A stretch of DNA of 25,638 bases from JANOBJ01 sp031411575 (GCA_031411575.1 JANOBJ010000377.1:1-25638); one strand, 5' to 3'. Positions 16,540 through 24,025 are shown, counted from the first letter of the stretch. Numbers and translations: made by a program. The notes: generated by a model not told the origin, from the sequence alone.

Positions 16540-17459
16540 GCTTCCAGACCGTCGCTCATCTTGACGTTGTCGGGCGTCAACTCCAGTCCGGCGTCCTTGG
16601 CCGTCTCGACCAGCAACACCGCAAAGTCGATGTCGTCGTAACCGCGTCCCACCATGCGCGCGACCGACTCACGCGTGGCTGCCGCCGCAGGCATGGCCAC
16701 GCCGTGTGCCTTGGCAGCACCCAGCCCGAGGTCCATGTCCTTGAGCAACAGCTTCGGTGTAAACGTGACCTGGTCGAACGTGAGGTTGGTGAGCATCGGC
16801 GTCTTGTACCGGGTGTACATCGAGCCGAGCACCGAGTCGTTGATGCTTTCCAGGAATACATGGCGCGGGATACCGGCCTTCTCGGCCAGCACGGTGATCT
16901 CGCACAGGTTCTGGATGATTACGCCAAACATCGTGTTGTGCGCGATCTTCCAGATGCGCGCCAGCTCGCCCTCACCCACCCACATCACCTTGCGCGCCAT
17001 GGCCTGCAGATAGGGCTCGGCCTGGTCGTACAGCGGCTTGGGACCGGAGGCGACCATCAGCAGCTTGCCGGCCTTGGCCACTTTGGCATTGCCCGACACC
17101 GGGGTGCACAGATAGGCCACGTCCAGGGCTTCCAGTCGCTCCCGGATGTCGGCAGAGCCTTCCTGTGAAATCGAGGAACTGTCCACCACCACCTTGGGCC
17201 GTGTGCTGCCGGCGACCAGGCCGCCCTGGCCGAACAGCACCTCCTTCAGGTCATCGGTGGTCGACACCATGGTGAAAACGAAATCGCAGGCTGCCAGATC
17301 CTGTTTTGACCGCGCGATGGCGGCACCGTACTCGACCAGCGGTTCCGCTTTTGATGCCGTGCGGTTCCACACCGTCACGCCATGCCCGGCCTTGGTGAGC
17401 CGCTTGACCATGGCCTCGCCCATGCGTCCGAGACCAATCCATCCAATGCGATTTGCCAT
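16536..17459 (-). CDS. NAD(P)-dependent oxidoreductase, 3-hydroxyisobutyrate dehydrogenase family (copy 2)
   Basis: A 307-residue beta-hydroxyacid dehydrogenase. The Rossmann motif IGWIGLGRMGEAM is at 5-17, the substrate motif TPVSGNAKVAKAGKLLMVASG at about 119-139, and the catalytic lysine is Lys171 in RIWKIAHNTMF. Family members act on small beta-hydroxy acids or semialdehydes; no specific substrate can be assigned. The ATG at 17459 has AGGA upstream. It lies 55 nt after the SsuA-like lipoprotein gene and overlaps the amidohydrolase by 4 nt. It shares overall architecture with copy 1 at 13241 but has diverged widely, so the two probably act on different compounds. Confidence 0.9.
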   Translation of the reverse strand: MANRIGWIGLGRMGEAMVKRLTKAGHGVTVWNRTASKAEPLVEYGAAIARSKQDLAACDFVFTMVSTTDDLKEVLFGQGGLVAGSTRPKVVVDSSSISQEGSADIRERLEALDVAYLCTPVSGNAKVAKAGKLLMVASGPKPLYDQAEPYLQAMARKVMWVGEGELARIWKIAHNTMFGVIIQNLCEITVLAEKAGIPRHVFLESINDSVLGSMYTRYKTPMLTNLTFDQVTFTPKLLLKDMDLGLGAAKAHGVAMPAAAATRESVARMVGRGYDDIDFAVLLVETAKDAGLELTPDNVKMSDGLEA

Positions 17460-17514
17460 GTCTGATTCCTGAGAGTTGAGCAGTAGGTGGTTGAGTGCGC
17501 TTGGACGGCAAGGG

Positions 17515-18534
17515 TCACCGGCCCTGGGCGGCCTGCCAGTAGCGTTCGTCGATGTAGCTGGAGGCGTCGGTCAATGCTTTGGCGGGCTGTGCAAGTTTGC
17601 TGCGCAGCGCCATCACCGTGCGCACGCCCTGCGGGTCGAGCCGGGCATCCGAGAAGAATCCGCTGGACGGGTGCAGCATCAGGTCGCAGGACTGCGCCGC
17701 CAAAGCGGGCGTCATGCCCGGCGCATTGGCCATCAGCAAGGCCTCGGCAGCCGTGCGGTTCTGGGGCGCCTTGAGCCATTGCACGGCGTCGCGGTAGGCC
17801 CGTACGAAGCCGGTCACAGCCTCCGGTTGGCGCTCTGCCCAACTGCGGCGCGCGGCGCCCACGATGCCCATGTACGGCCCGATCACGCTGCGGGTGGTGG
17901 CAAGTATCGTGAAGCCACGGCTTTTCGCCTGCAGGTCAAACGGCGCGCGCAGCATGGTGGCGGCGTGCTGGCGTTCCATCAGTGCGGCGAAGCGCCGGTC
18001 GGTTCCGCCCGCGCGGGCCCACTGCACGTCCGACTCGGCAATGCCGTTGCGCGACAACATCTCGCGCAACGCAAACGAAAAGCCATTGCTCATCGCATCC
18101 ACTGAGATCGTTTTGCCGCGCAGGTCGGCAAAGGTCTTGACCTCGGGCACTGTGACCAGGCTCAGGAATCCATCGTCGGACCCCATGAAGGCGAAAAAAT
18201 CGCTGGGTGGGTCAAACTTCACCTCGCCTTGCCCCTCCTGATACGCCACGATGTTGTCGAACGCGGTCACAGCGAGATGGTAGCGGCCATCCATCAGCCC
18301 GCTGAACAGCTGGCGGGAATCCGGGGTGATCTGCAGCGTCGCCAGCAATCCGTTGGCAGCAAAAAAACCGCGCTCGCGCGCCGCCCACAGCGGCAGGTTG
18401 AAGCCGCCGCCAAAGCTGATGACCGATACCGCAACTGGCGTGGTCGGCGAGGGTGCGGTGGACGCGCAGGCTGACAGCAATGTTCCGGTCAGCGCGGACA
18501 TCACGGCCACGGCGCCTTGTCGTCGGTTCAGCAT
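17515..18534 (-). CDS. SsuA/TauA/NMT1-like ABC transporter substrate-binding lipoprotein
   Basis: A 339-residue periplasmic binding protein of the nitrate/sulfonate/taurine (NMT1-like) type. The N-terminal signal ends in a lipobox, LLSAC, with Cys23 as the likely lipidated residue. The mature part begins VISFGGGFNLPLWAARERGFF, the typical opening of the family, and has the DLRGKTISVDAMSNGFSF segment near 140-155. No cognate permease or ATPase is encoded nearby. The ATG at 18534 has AAGGA 6 nt upstream. It is the first gene of the group with the oxidoreductase and the amidohydrolase, so its ligand may be the amidohydrolase substrate. Thiamine-precursor-type binding proteins (ThiY) share the fold and are an alternative. 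Confidence 0.87.
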   Translation of the reverse strand: MLNRRQGAVAVMSALTGTLLSACASTAPSPTTPVAVSVISFGGGFNLPLWAARERGFFAANGLLATLQITPDSRQLFSGLMDGRYHLAVTAFDNIVAYQEGQGEVKFDPPSDFFAFMGSDDGFLSLVTVPEVKTFADLRGKTISVDAMSNGFSFALREMLSRNGIAESDVQWARAGGTDRRFAALMERQHAATMLRAPFDLQAKSRGFTILATTRSVIGPYMGIVGAARRSWAERQPEAVTGFVRAYRDAVQWLKAPQNRTAAEALLMANAPGMTPALAAQSCDLMLHPSSGFFSDARLDPQGVRTVMALRSKLAQPAKALTDASSYIDERYWQAAQGR

Positions 18535-18595
18535 GGTTTTCCTTCAGTCTCGACCCCGAGTGTGGTCAGACACCCCGCCGCTTGCAAGTTCGCGA

Positions 18596-18625
18596 CGGGA
18601 AATCAGTTTTCCCGACTGTGGAAAA
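18596..18625. promoter_or_regulatory. Overlapping, mutually exclusive inverted repeats
   Basis: CGGGAAA (18596-18602) and TTTCCCG (18608-18614) form a perfect 7-bp stem with a 5-nt loop. TTTTCC (18607-18612) can instead pair with GGAAAA (18620-18625). The two stems share bases and cannot form together. They lie after pcaF and about 60-90 nt before the lipoprotein start, both minus strand. No T-tract follows, so a simple terminator is unlikely; a leader attenuator or an operator is possible. Confidence 0.4.
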
Positions 18626-18673
18626 AATGCTTTGCGCCTCCCGGAAGCGGTGTCTCGGGCGCGCACCGCGAGA

Positions 18674-19876
18674 TCAGACGCGTTCGAGCACCAGCGCAAT
18701 CCCCTGCCCCACGCCGATGCACATGGTGCACAGCGCATAGCGCCCGCCCGTGGCGTGCAGGCGGTTAACGGCCGTGGTGGCGAGGCGTGCACCGCTGGCG
18801 CCAAGCGGATGGCCGAGCGCAATCGCGCCGCCCCAGGCATTGACGCGCTCATCGTCGTCCTTCAGGCCGAGCTGGCGCAGCACGGCCAGACCCTGCGCGG
18901 CAAAGGCTTCGTTGAGTTCGATCACGTCAAGCTGTTCGAGCGTGAGGCCTGTCTGCGCCAGCACCTTCACGGTGGCGGGCGCCGGGCCGATGCCCATGAT
19001 GCGCGGCGCGACGCCGGCCGTGGCCATGCCAACCACGCGGGCCTTCGGGATGAGCCCATTCCTGGCCGCTGCGGCCTCGCTGGCCAGCAGCAGCGCACAG
19101 GCGCCGTCGTTCACGCCGCTGGCGTTACCCGCGGTCACGGTGCCGTCTGGCCGCACCACGCCCTTGAGCTTGGCCAGCGATTCGAGGCTGGTTTCGCGCG
19201 GGTGCTCGTCCTGGCTCACCACCAGCGCGTCACCCTTCTTTTGCGGGATCGAGACTGGCGTGATCTCGCGCGCCAGGTGGCCCGCCTTCTGCGCGGCCAC
19301 GGCCTTCATCTGGCTGGCCAGCGCCATGCGGTCCTGGGCTTCGCGATCAATCTTGTAGTCGGTCGCCACGTTTTCTGCGGTTTCGGGCATGGAATCGACG
19401 CCGTATTTTTCCTTCATGAGCCGGTTGACGAAGCGCCAGCCGATGGTGGTGTCGTACACCGCATTGGCCCGGCTGAACGCGCTCTCGGCCTTCGGCATCA
19501 CAAACGGCGCTCGGCTCATGCTCTCCACGCCGCCGGCGATCATCAGCAGCGCTTCGCCGGCCTTGATGGCGCGCGCGGCCGTGCCCACCGCGTCCAGACC
19601 CGAGCCGCACAGCCGGTTGATGGTGGCACCGGGCACATCCATCGGCAGGCCCGCGAGCAGGCTGCTCATGTGCGCCACGTTGCGGTTGTCTTCACCGGCC
19701 TGGTTGGCACAGCCGTACAGCACATCGGCCACGGCCGCCCAGTCCACGGTCGGGTTGCGCACCATCAGCGCCCGGATCGGAATGGCCCCCAGGTCATCGG
19801 TGCGGACGCTGGACAGCGCGCCGCCATAGCGGCCAAAGGGGGTGCGAATCGCGTCGCAGATAAAGGCTTGGGTCAT
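18674..19876 (-). CDS. pcaF: 3-oxoadipyl-CoA thiolase
   Basis: A 400-residue thiolase of the PcaF/PaaJ branch, which splits 3-oxoadipyl-CoA with CoA into succinyl-CoA and acetyl-CoA. It follows E. coli PaaJ closely as I recall it: the opening AFICDAIRTPFGRYGGALSS, LGCANQAGEDNRNVA-type block (here YGCANQAGEDNRNVA), TTIGWRFVN, and the end YALCTMCIGVGQG. Catalytic residues are Cys90 (NRLCGSG), His356 (GHPLG) and Cys386 (CTMCIG). ATG at 19876 was chosen because family similarity begins there. It lies 14 nt after pcaJ and completes the conversion of 3-oxoadipate from the maleylacetate reductase step. Confidence 0.96.
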   Translation of the reverse strand: MTQAFICDAIRTPFGRYGGALSSVRTDDLGAIPIRALMVRNPTVDWAAVADVLYGCANQAGEDNRNVAHMSSLLAGLPMDVPGATINRLCGSGLDAVGTAARAIKAGEALLMIAGGVESMSRAPFVMPKAESAFSRANAVYDTTIGWRFVNRLMKEKYGVDSMPETAENVATDYKIDREAQDRMALASQMKAVAAQKAGHLAREITPVSIPQKKGDALVVSQDEHPRETSLESLAKLKGVVRPDGTVTAGNASGVNDGACALLLASEAAAARNGLIPKARVVGMATAGVAPRIMGIGPAPATVKVLAQTGLTLEQLDVIELNEAFAAQGLAVLRQLGLKDDDERVNAWGGAIALGHPLGASGARLATTAVNRLHATGGRYALCTMCIGVGQGIALVLERV

Positions 19877-19890
19877 GGTGGTTCCTTGTC

Positions 19891-20535
19891 TCATCGAACG
19901 TGAATGGGCAGCCCGAGCAGCGACTCCAGCTCGGCGTGTGCCAGGCCCTCGACCTTGTCGATCAGCGTCAGGCCTTGCGCCGAGCACGCGAGTGTTGCCA
20001 GGTCGGAATAAATGCGCTTGACGCAGGCAATGCCAGTCAGCGGGTAGGTACACGCCTTCACCACCTTGCTCTGGCCTTGCTTGGTCAGCAGATCCATCAT
20101 CACCCAGGTTTGCTTGGCGCCGATGGCCAGGTCCATGGCGCCGCCCACAGCGGGAATGGCACCGGGCTCGCCGGTGCTCCAGTTCGCCAGGTCGCCAGTG
20201 GCGGAAACCTGAAACGCACCCAGCACGCAGATGTCCAGATGGCCGCCACGCATCATCGCGAAGCTGTCGGCGTGGTGAAAGAACGCACCGCCCTTGAGCA
20301 GGGTGACTGGCTGCTTGCCGGCGTTGATCAGGTCAAAATCCTCACTGCCCTCCGCAGGGGCCGGGCCCATGCCCAGGATGCCGTTCTCGCTGTGCAGGAT
20401 CACTTCAAGACCCTGCGGAATATGATTCGCCACCAGTGTCGGCATGCCGATGCCCAGATTGACATACGCGCCATCATGGATGTCGCGGGCCACGCGTTGG
20501 GCCAGTTCATCCTTGGTTCGTTTATGGTAGCCCAT
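19891..20535 (-). CDS. pcaJ: 3-oxoadipate CoA-transferase subunit B
   Basis: A 214-residue beta subunit of a class I CoA-transferase, which moves CoA from succinyl-CoA to 3-oxoadipate. The catalytic glutamate is Glu50 in LHSENGILGMGP. Other family marks are NLGIGMPTLVANH at 26-38 and GGAMDLAIGAKQTWVMM. The ATG at 20535 has GAGGAGG 5 nt upstream, one of the strongest ribosome sites in the window. It lies 9 nt after pcaI and 14 nt before pcaF. The pairing with a PcaF-type thiolase makes 3-oxoadipate a better substrate call than acetoacetate, but the ScoB/AtoA-type alternative shares the fold. Confidence 0.94.
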   Translation of the reverse strand: MGYHKRTKDELAQRVARDIHDGAYVNLGIGMPTLVANHIPQGLEVILHSENGILGMGPAPAEGSEDFDLINAGKQPVTLLKGGAFFHHADSFAMMRGGHLDICVLGAFQVSATGDLANWSTGEPGAIPAVGGAMDLAIGAKQTWVMMDLLTKQGQSKVVKACTYPLTGIACVKRIYSDLATLACSAQGLTLIDKVEGLAHAELESLLGLPIHVR

Positions 20536-20544
20536 GCTGCCTCC

Positions 20545-21246
20545 TCAGGCCGGTTTTTTGAAGCCACCTGCCTGCGTGGCCACGCGCGGCACCTTCACGA
20601 TCCGGCTCACGAAAATGCCTGGCGTGACGATGTTTTCCGGGTCCAGCGTGCCGAGCGCCACGATTTCGTGCACGGTGGCAATGGTGTGTGTGGCCGCCAT
20701 GGCCATCACCGGGCCGAAATTGCGGGCCGCCATGCGGTAGGTCAGGTTGCCCCAGCGGTCACCGCACTCGGCTTTGACGAGCGCAATGTCGCCGTGAATC
20801 GGGTGTTCCAGCACGTAGTGCCGGCCGTTGATCTCGCGCGTTTCCTTGCCGGCGGCGAGCTCGGTGCCAAAACCGGTCGGCGTGAAAAACGCACCAATCC
20901 CGGCCCCGGCGGCGCGGATACGCTCGGCCAGATTGCCCTGCGGCACCAGTTCGAGTTCGAGCTTGCCGCTGCGGTACAGCTCGTCAAACACAAAAGAGTC
21001 GGCCTGCCGTGGAAAGCTGCAGATGATCTTGCGCACGCGCCCGGCCTTGAGCAGCGCGGCCAGCCCTTCGTCTCCGTTGCCAGCGTTGTTGTTGACAACC
21101 GTGAGGTCTTTGGCGCCCTGCGCGATCAGGCCATCGATCAGTTCGCCGGGAATGCCAGCAGTGCCAAAGCCGCCGATCATGACGGTGGCGCCGTCGGTCA
21201 CGCCAGCAAGCGCGTCGGCAATGGAGGCGGCTATCTTGTCGATCAT
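20545..21246 (-). CDS. pcaI: 3-oxoadipate CoA-transferase subunit A
   Basis: A 233-residue alpha subunit of the class I CoA-transferase, partner of PcaJ. The CoA-binding GGFGTAGIP motif is at 25-33, followed by NNNAGNGDEGLAALL at about 52-66 and the ICSFPRQADS segment. Length is normal. The ATG at 21246 has only a weak ribosome site (GAG). It is the first gene of the pcaIJF group; the 188-bp gap upstream should contain its promoter, though no clear hexamers were seen there. Expression is probably induced together with the maleylacetate reductase block, since 3-oxoadipate is the product of that enzyme. Confidence 0.94.
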   Translation of the reverse strand: MIDKIAASIADALAGVTDGATVMIGGFGTAGIPGELIDGLIAQGAKDLTVVNNNAGNGDEGLAALLKAGRVRKIICSFPRQADSFVFDELYRSGKLELELVPQGNLAERIRAAGAGIGAFFTPTGFGTELAAGKETREINGRHYVLEHPIHGDIALVKAECGDRWGNLTYRMAARNFGPVMAMAATHTIATVHEIVALGTLDPENIVTPGIFVSRIVKVPRVATQAGGFKKPA

Positions 21247-21434
21247 GGTCGAGGCTCTGTGGCTCTGTTTCGGATGCCGGAAGCCCAGCGGCGCCGGTCA
21301 CACCAGCGCCAGCAGGCTCCAACCCTTCGCAGGAGCGAGCGTCCTGCGCGGCACCAATCTTAAACGCCAATCGCCCCGCGCCCGGCAAGCCGCCCGATCA
21401 GCGCGGCCGCCTGGCTGACCCTGACCATCGCCGC

Positions 21435-21656
21435 TCAGGACTTGCGGAAGCCCAGGACCAACACGACACCGCCCAGCGCGATCGCGCCGATGCTGAGCCA
21501 CTGGGGAATGTTGATGGATTCCTTTTCCTGCACCTTGAGCTGCAGCGGCCCGAGTTGGGCCTGCGTGGTGTTCTTGGTGAAGCTGAAGCCGCCGGTAAAC
21601 AGCCCTGCCAGCCCGAGGACGATCAAGGCAATACCGGCAATTCTCATGGCATTCAT
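21435..21656 (-). CDS. Small two-helix inner-membrane protein (DUF3185-like)
   Basis: A 73-residue protein with two predicted membrane helices: about 4-24 (RIAGIALIVLGLAGLFTGGF) and about 52-70 (WLSIGAIALGGVVLVLGF), joined by a polar loop with the KESINIPQWLS segment. The pattern fits small membrane proteins of the DUF3185 type as I remember them. The start is ATG at 21656 with AGGAG 7 nt upstream; further in-frame upstream sequence has no such site. Function is unknown. It lies alone between pcaI and the divergent DUF1841 gene and has no evident tie to the catabolic genes. Confidence 0.75.
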   Translation of the reverse strand: MNAMRIAGIALIVLGLAGLFTGGFSFTKNTTQAQLGPLQLKVQEKESINIPQWLSIGAIALGGVVLVLGFRKS

Positions 21657-21840
21657 GTTGTTCTCCTGAAGTACAGGGGCAATGGACTCGCCTGCCGCCA
21701 CGCCCCCAACGTGTCGGCCGCACCTCCAACTTTAGGATTGGGCAACCAGCCCGGGCGTAGGACGGCACCGCCACCGCACGTAGTGTCCAGCCCCGACCCG
21801 TGGGCACGGGGGGCACTGCAGCCGTGATACGCTTTTGCGC

Positions 21841-22275
21841 ATGTTCGCCCCCTCGCAAGCTGATGTTCGCCGCTTCTTCTGCTCCGTTTACGCCAAGGTC
21901 CGCGGCGGTGGGTCATTAGATGCTATGGAAATAATAGCAAGCGGATGGATCGCGGAGCACCCCGAATACCACGCCGAACTGGCCGACACTGACGCCGCGC
22001 TCGCCCGCATGTACGACGTGGAAGCCGGCCAGACGAACCCGTTTCTGCATCTGTCGATGCACCTGTCAATCAGCGAGCAGTGTTCGATCGACCAGCCGCG
22101 CGGCATCCGCCAGGCGGTGGAGTTGCTGACTGCGCGGCGCAACTCGCTGCACCACGCCCACCACGAAACGATGGAATGCCTGGGCGCCATGATCTGGGAA
22201 AGCCAGCGCGGCGGCCGCCCGCCCGATGGCGCCGCCTACATTGACTGCGTGCAGCGCCACGCCACCCGCGACTGA
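21841..22275 (+). CDS. DUF1841 family protein
   Basis: A 144-residue cytoplasmic protein of the DUF1841 family, whose function is unknown. The opening MFAPSQADVRRFFCSVYAK, then AEHPEYHAELAD, the block QTNPFLHLSMHLSISEQCSID, and the final HETMECLGAMIWESQRGG all match the family pattern as I recall it. ATG at 21841 starts at the conserved MF; no clear ribosome site precedes it. Residues DAMEIIAS near 27-34 are encoded by a copy of the 19-bp palindrome found twice elsewhere in the window, so a dispersed repeat appears to lie within the coding sequence without breaking the frame. It is on the plus strand, convergent with the cytochrome gene. Confidence 0.88.
   Translation: MFAPSQADVRRFFCSVYAKVRGGGSLDAMEIIASGWIAEHPEYHAELADTDAALARMYDVEAGQTNPFLHLSMHLSISEQCSIDQPRGIRQAVELLTARRNSLHHAHHETMECLGAMIWESQRGGRPPDGAAYIDCVQRHATRD
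21921..21939. repeat. 19-bp palindromic repeat, copy b (inside DUF1841 coding sequence)
   Basis: TGCTAT and ATAGCA arms are separated by 7 nt (GGAAATA), a perfect 6-bp inverted pair with the same length and spacing as copies at 15185 and 22296. It is AT-rich within GC-rich coding sequence and lies in frame within the DUF1841 gene. Confidence 0.65.
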
Positions 22276-22295
22276 TGCTGGCCACGTATACCGAA

Positions 22296-22314
22296 TGCTA
22301 TTTTATTTATAGCA
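22296..22314. repeat. 19-bp palindromic repeat, copy c (intergenic)
   Basis: TGCTAT and ATAGCA arms flank TTTATTT, a perfect 6-bp inverted pair starting 20 nt after the DUF1841 stop. It may act as a weak transcription-ending hairpin for that gene, though no T-tract follows on the plus strand. It matches the arms of copy b exactly. Confidence 0.65.
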
Positions 22315-22360
22315 AACTATGACCAGCCGACGCGGACCCCGGGCCAAAAACGCTTGAAAA

Positions 22361-22389
22361 AGCAAGAAAAAACCCGCCTCAGCGGGTTT
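22361..22389 (-). terminator. Rho-independent terminator of the cytochrome c gene
   Basis: A perfect 8-bp stem, AAACCCGC (22370-22377) with GCGGGTTT (22382-22389), has a 4-nt loop and, on the minus strand, is followed by TTTTTTCTTGC and further T residues. It lies 20 nt past the cytochrome stop. On the plus strand there is no T-tract, so it is directional. Confidence 0.9.
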
Positions 22390-22409
22390 CGTCGTTCCGG
22401 CCCGCCCGC

Positions 22410-23081
22410 TCAGCGGAAGCGGGACTGCGGCACGGTCTTCAGGTCGCCCTGCACAGAGCCCATGTAGTTGGCGATGGCCTTGAGTTCGGCATTGGAGAAT
22501 TGCTTGGCGATGCCGGCCATCACGCCATTGGCGCGGCCCACCTGCGGGTTGTTCTCGGTTTTGTAGGCCTTGAGCGCCACGTACAGGTAATCGGCATGCT
22601 GGCCCGCCAGCTTGGGGTAGGTCGGGTCGATCGGCTTGGCAAAGTTGGCGCCGTGGCACGACGCGCAGGCCCCCTTGGCCAGCACGGCGGCGGCTGCGGG
22701 CGACGGCTCTTTGGTGGGTTTTTCGGGCAGCGTGGCGCCCGCCACCTTGCCATGCGACTCGTAGTAGGCCGCGATATCGGCCATGTCCTGCTCGGTCAGC
22801 GTCTGGGCAATGCCGCGCATGGTCGGGTGCTTGCGCTCGCCCTTGGCATAGGCGTTGAGGGCCGACACAATGTACTTGGCGCCCTGACCGGAAATCATCG
22901 GCACCTTGTAGATTTCAGGAAAACTGGCCTGATAGCCCTGGATGCCGTGGCAGCCAATGCACAGGGCGATTTTTCTCTCGCCGGCCTTGGCGTCAGGCAC
23001 GATTTCGGCATGTGCCGTAGCAGACAGGCCGGTCACGGAAGCGACAGCCAGAGCAAAGAGCGTGGTCAACAACTTGTTCAT
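22410..23081 (-). CDS. Dihaem cytochrome c (c4-like), periplasmic
   Basis: A 223-residue exported electron carrier with two c-type haem sites: CIGCH at 41-45 and CASCH at 139-143. Likely axial methionines are Met88 (HPTMRGIA) and the Met in NGVMAGIA of the second domain, so the protein is two tandem class I cytochrome domains, as in cytochrome c4. The signal peptide (MNKLLTTLFALAVASVTGLSATAHA) probably ends after residue 25. ATG at 23081 was chosen for this signal; no clear Shine-Dalgarno is seen. It has its own TATAAT box upstream and a strong terminator downstream, so it is a single-gene unit, probably feeding electrons to a terminal oxidase. Confidence 0.93.
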   Translation of the reverse strand: MNKLLTTLFALAVASVTGLSATAHAEIVPDAKAGERKIALCIGCHGIQGYQASFPEIYKVPMISGQGAKYIVSALNAYAKGERKHPTMRGIAQTLTEQDMADIAAYYESHGKVAGATLPEKPTKEPSPAAAAVLAKGACASCHGANFAKPIDPTYPKLAGQHADYLYVALKAYKTENNPQVGRANGVMAGIAKQFSNAELKAIANYMGSVQGDLKTVPQSRFR

Positions 23082-23129
23082 TTTGCGCGCACAATCACAC
23101 AGAGAGTTCAGACTTGTAATCAACCTTCG

Positions 23130-23135
23130 ATTATA
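23130..23135 (-). promoter_or_regulatory. Candidate -10 box (TATAAT) for the cytochrome c gene
   Basis: A perfect TATAAT on the minus strand lies 48 nt upstream of the cytochrome ATG. The expected -35 position is G-rich and poor, so the promoter may need an activator or be extended by other contacts. The gap is shared with the divergent moxR gene. Confidence 0.45.
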
Positions 23136-23170
23136 TCCGGGCGAACCCTGATTCCCCCACCCCCATCACC

Positions 23171-24025
23171 ATGAAATTCCAAGGCACCCAAAACTACGTC
23201 GCCACCCAGGACCTGATGCTTGCCGTGAACGCCGCCATCACCCTGAAGCGCCCGCTTCTCGTCAAAGGCGAGCCCGGCACCGGCAAGACCATGCTGGCCG
23301 AGGAAGTGGCCCAGGCGCTGAATATGCCGCTGCTGCAGTGGCACATCAAATCCACCACCAAGGCGCAGCAAGGCCTGTACGAGTACGACGCGGTGAGCCG
23401 GCTGCGCGACAGCCAGCTGGCCGATGTGGACGGCGGTGAACGCGTCAAGGACATCCACAACTACATCCTGAAGGGCGTGCTGTGGCAGGCGTTCACGGCC
23501 GATCAGCCGGTGGCGCTGCTGATCGACGAGATCGACAAGGCCGACATCGAATTCCCGAACGACCTGCTGCGCGAGATCGACCGCATGGAGTTTTACGTGT
23601 ACGAAACGCGTGAAATGGTGAAGGCGGTGCACCGGCCGCTGGTGTTCATCACCTCCAACAACGAAAAAGAGCTGCCCGATGCATTTTTGCGCCGCTGCTT
23701 TTTCCACTACATCAAATTCCCCGATGCCGACACGATGAAGCAGATCGTGGACGTGCATTTTCCCGGTCTCAAGAAAGAGCTGCTGACAGCGGCGATGAAG
23801 ACGTTTTATGACGTGCGCAACCTGCCCGGCCTCAAGAAAAAGCCTTCCACCAGCGAGCTGCTCGACTGGCTCAAGTTGCTGGTGGCCGAAGACATTCCGC
23901 TGGAGGCCCTGCAGAGCAAGGACGACAAGGTGGCCGTGCCGCCGCTGGTGGGCGCGCTGCTCAAGAACGAACAAGACGTGACCCTGTTCGAGAAGCTGGT
24001 GTTCATGCAGCGCCACAACCGTTGA
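23171..24025 (+). CDS. MoxR-family AAA+ ATPase
   Basis: A 284-residue cytoplasmic AAA+ ATPase of the MoxR group, chaperone-like proteins that work with VWA-domain partners to assemble or activate complexes. Walker A GEPGTGKT is at 33-40, Walker B ALLIDE at 115-120 with IDKAD following, sensor 1 TSNN at 161-164, and the arginine-finger-region LRRC at 173-176. The C-terminal helical lid begins near 195. ATG at 23171 matches the usual family start (MKFQGTxxYVAT); no clear ribosome site. It leads a plus-strand run ending in a VWA gene that is its expected partner. The substrate complex is unknown; CoxD/CoxE-like pairs act on CO dehydrogenase, but no such genes are here. Confidence 0.94.
   Translation: MKFQGTQNYVATQDLMLAVNAAITLKRPLLVKGEPGTGKTMLAEEVAQALNMPLLQWHIKSTTKAQQGLYEYDAVSRLRDSQLADVDGGERVKDIHNYILKGVLWQAFTADQPVALLIDEIDKADIEFPNDLLREIDRMEFYVYETREMVKAVHRPLVFITSNNEKELPDAFLRRCFFHYIKFPDADTMKQIVDVHFPGLKKELLTAAMKTFYDVRNLPGLKKKPSTSELLDWLKLLVAEDIPLEALQSKDDKVAVPPLVGALLKNEQDVTLFEKLVFMQRHNR

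Noticed and set aside
18596..18614. Hairpin downstream of pcaF as a rho-independent terminator
   Set aside because: The stem is perfect, but no T-tract follows on either strand at the right side; listed as an alternative-pairing element instead.
21247..21434. Small gene or RNA in the gap between pcaI and the small membrane protein gene
   Set aside because: No frame with a ribosome site and no strong hairpin with a T-tract were found; it most likely holds only the pcaIJF promoter.
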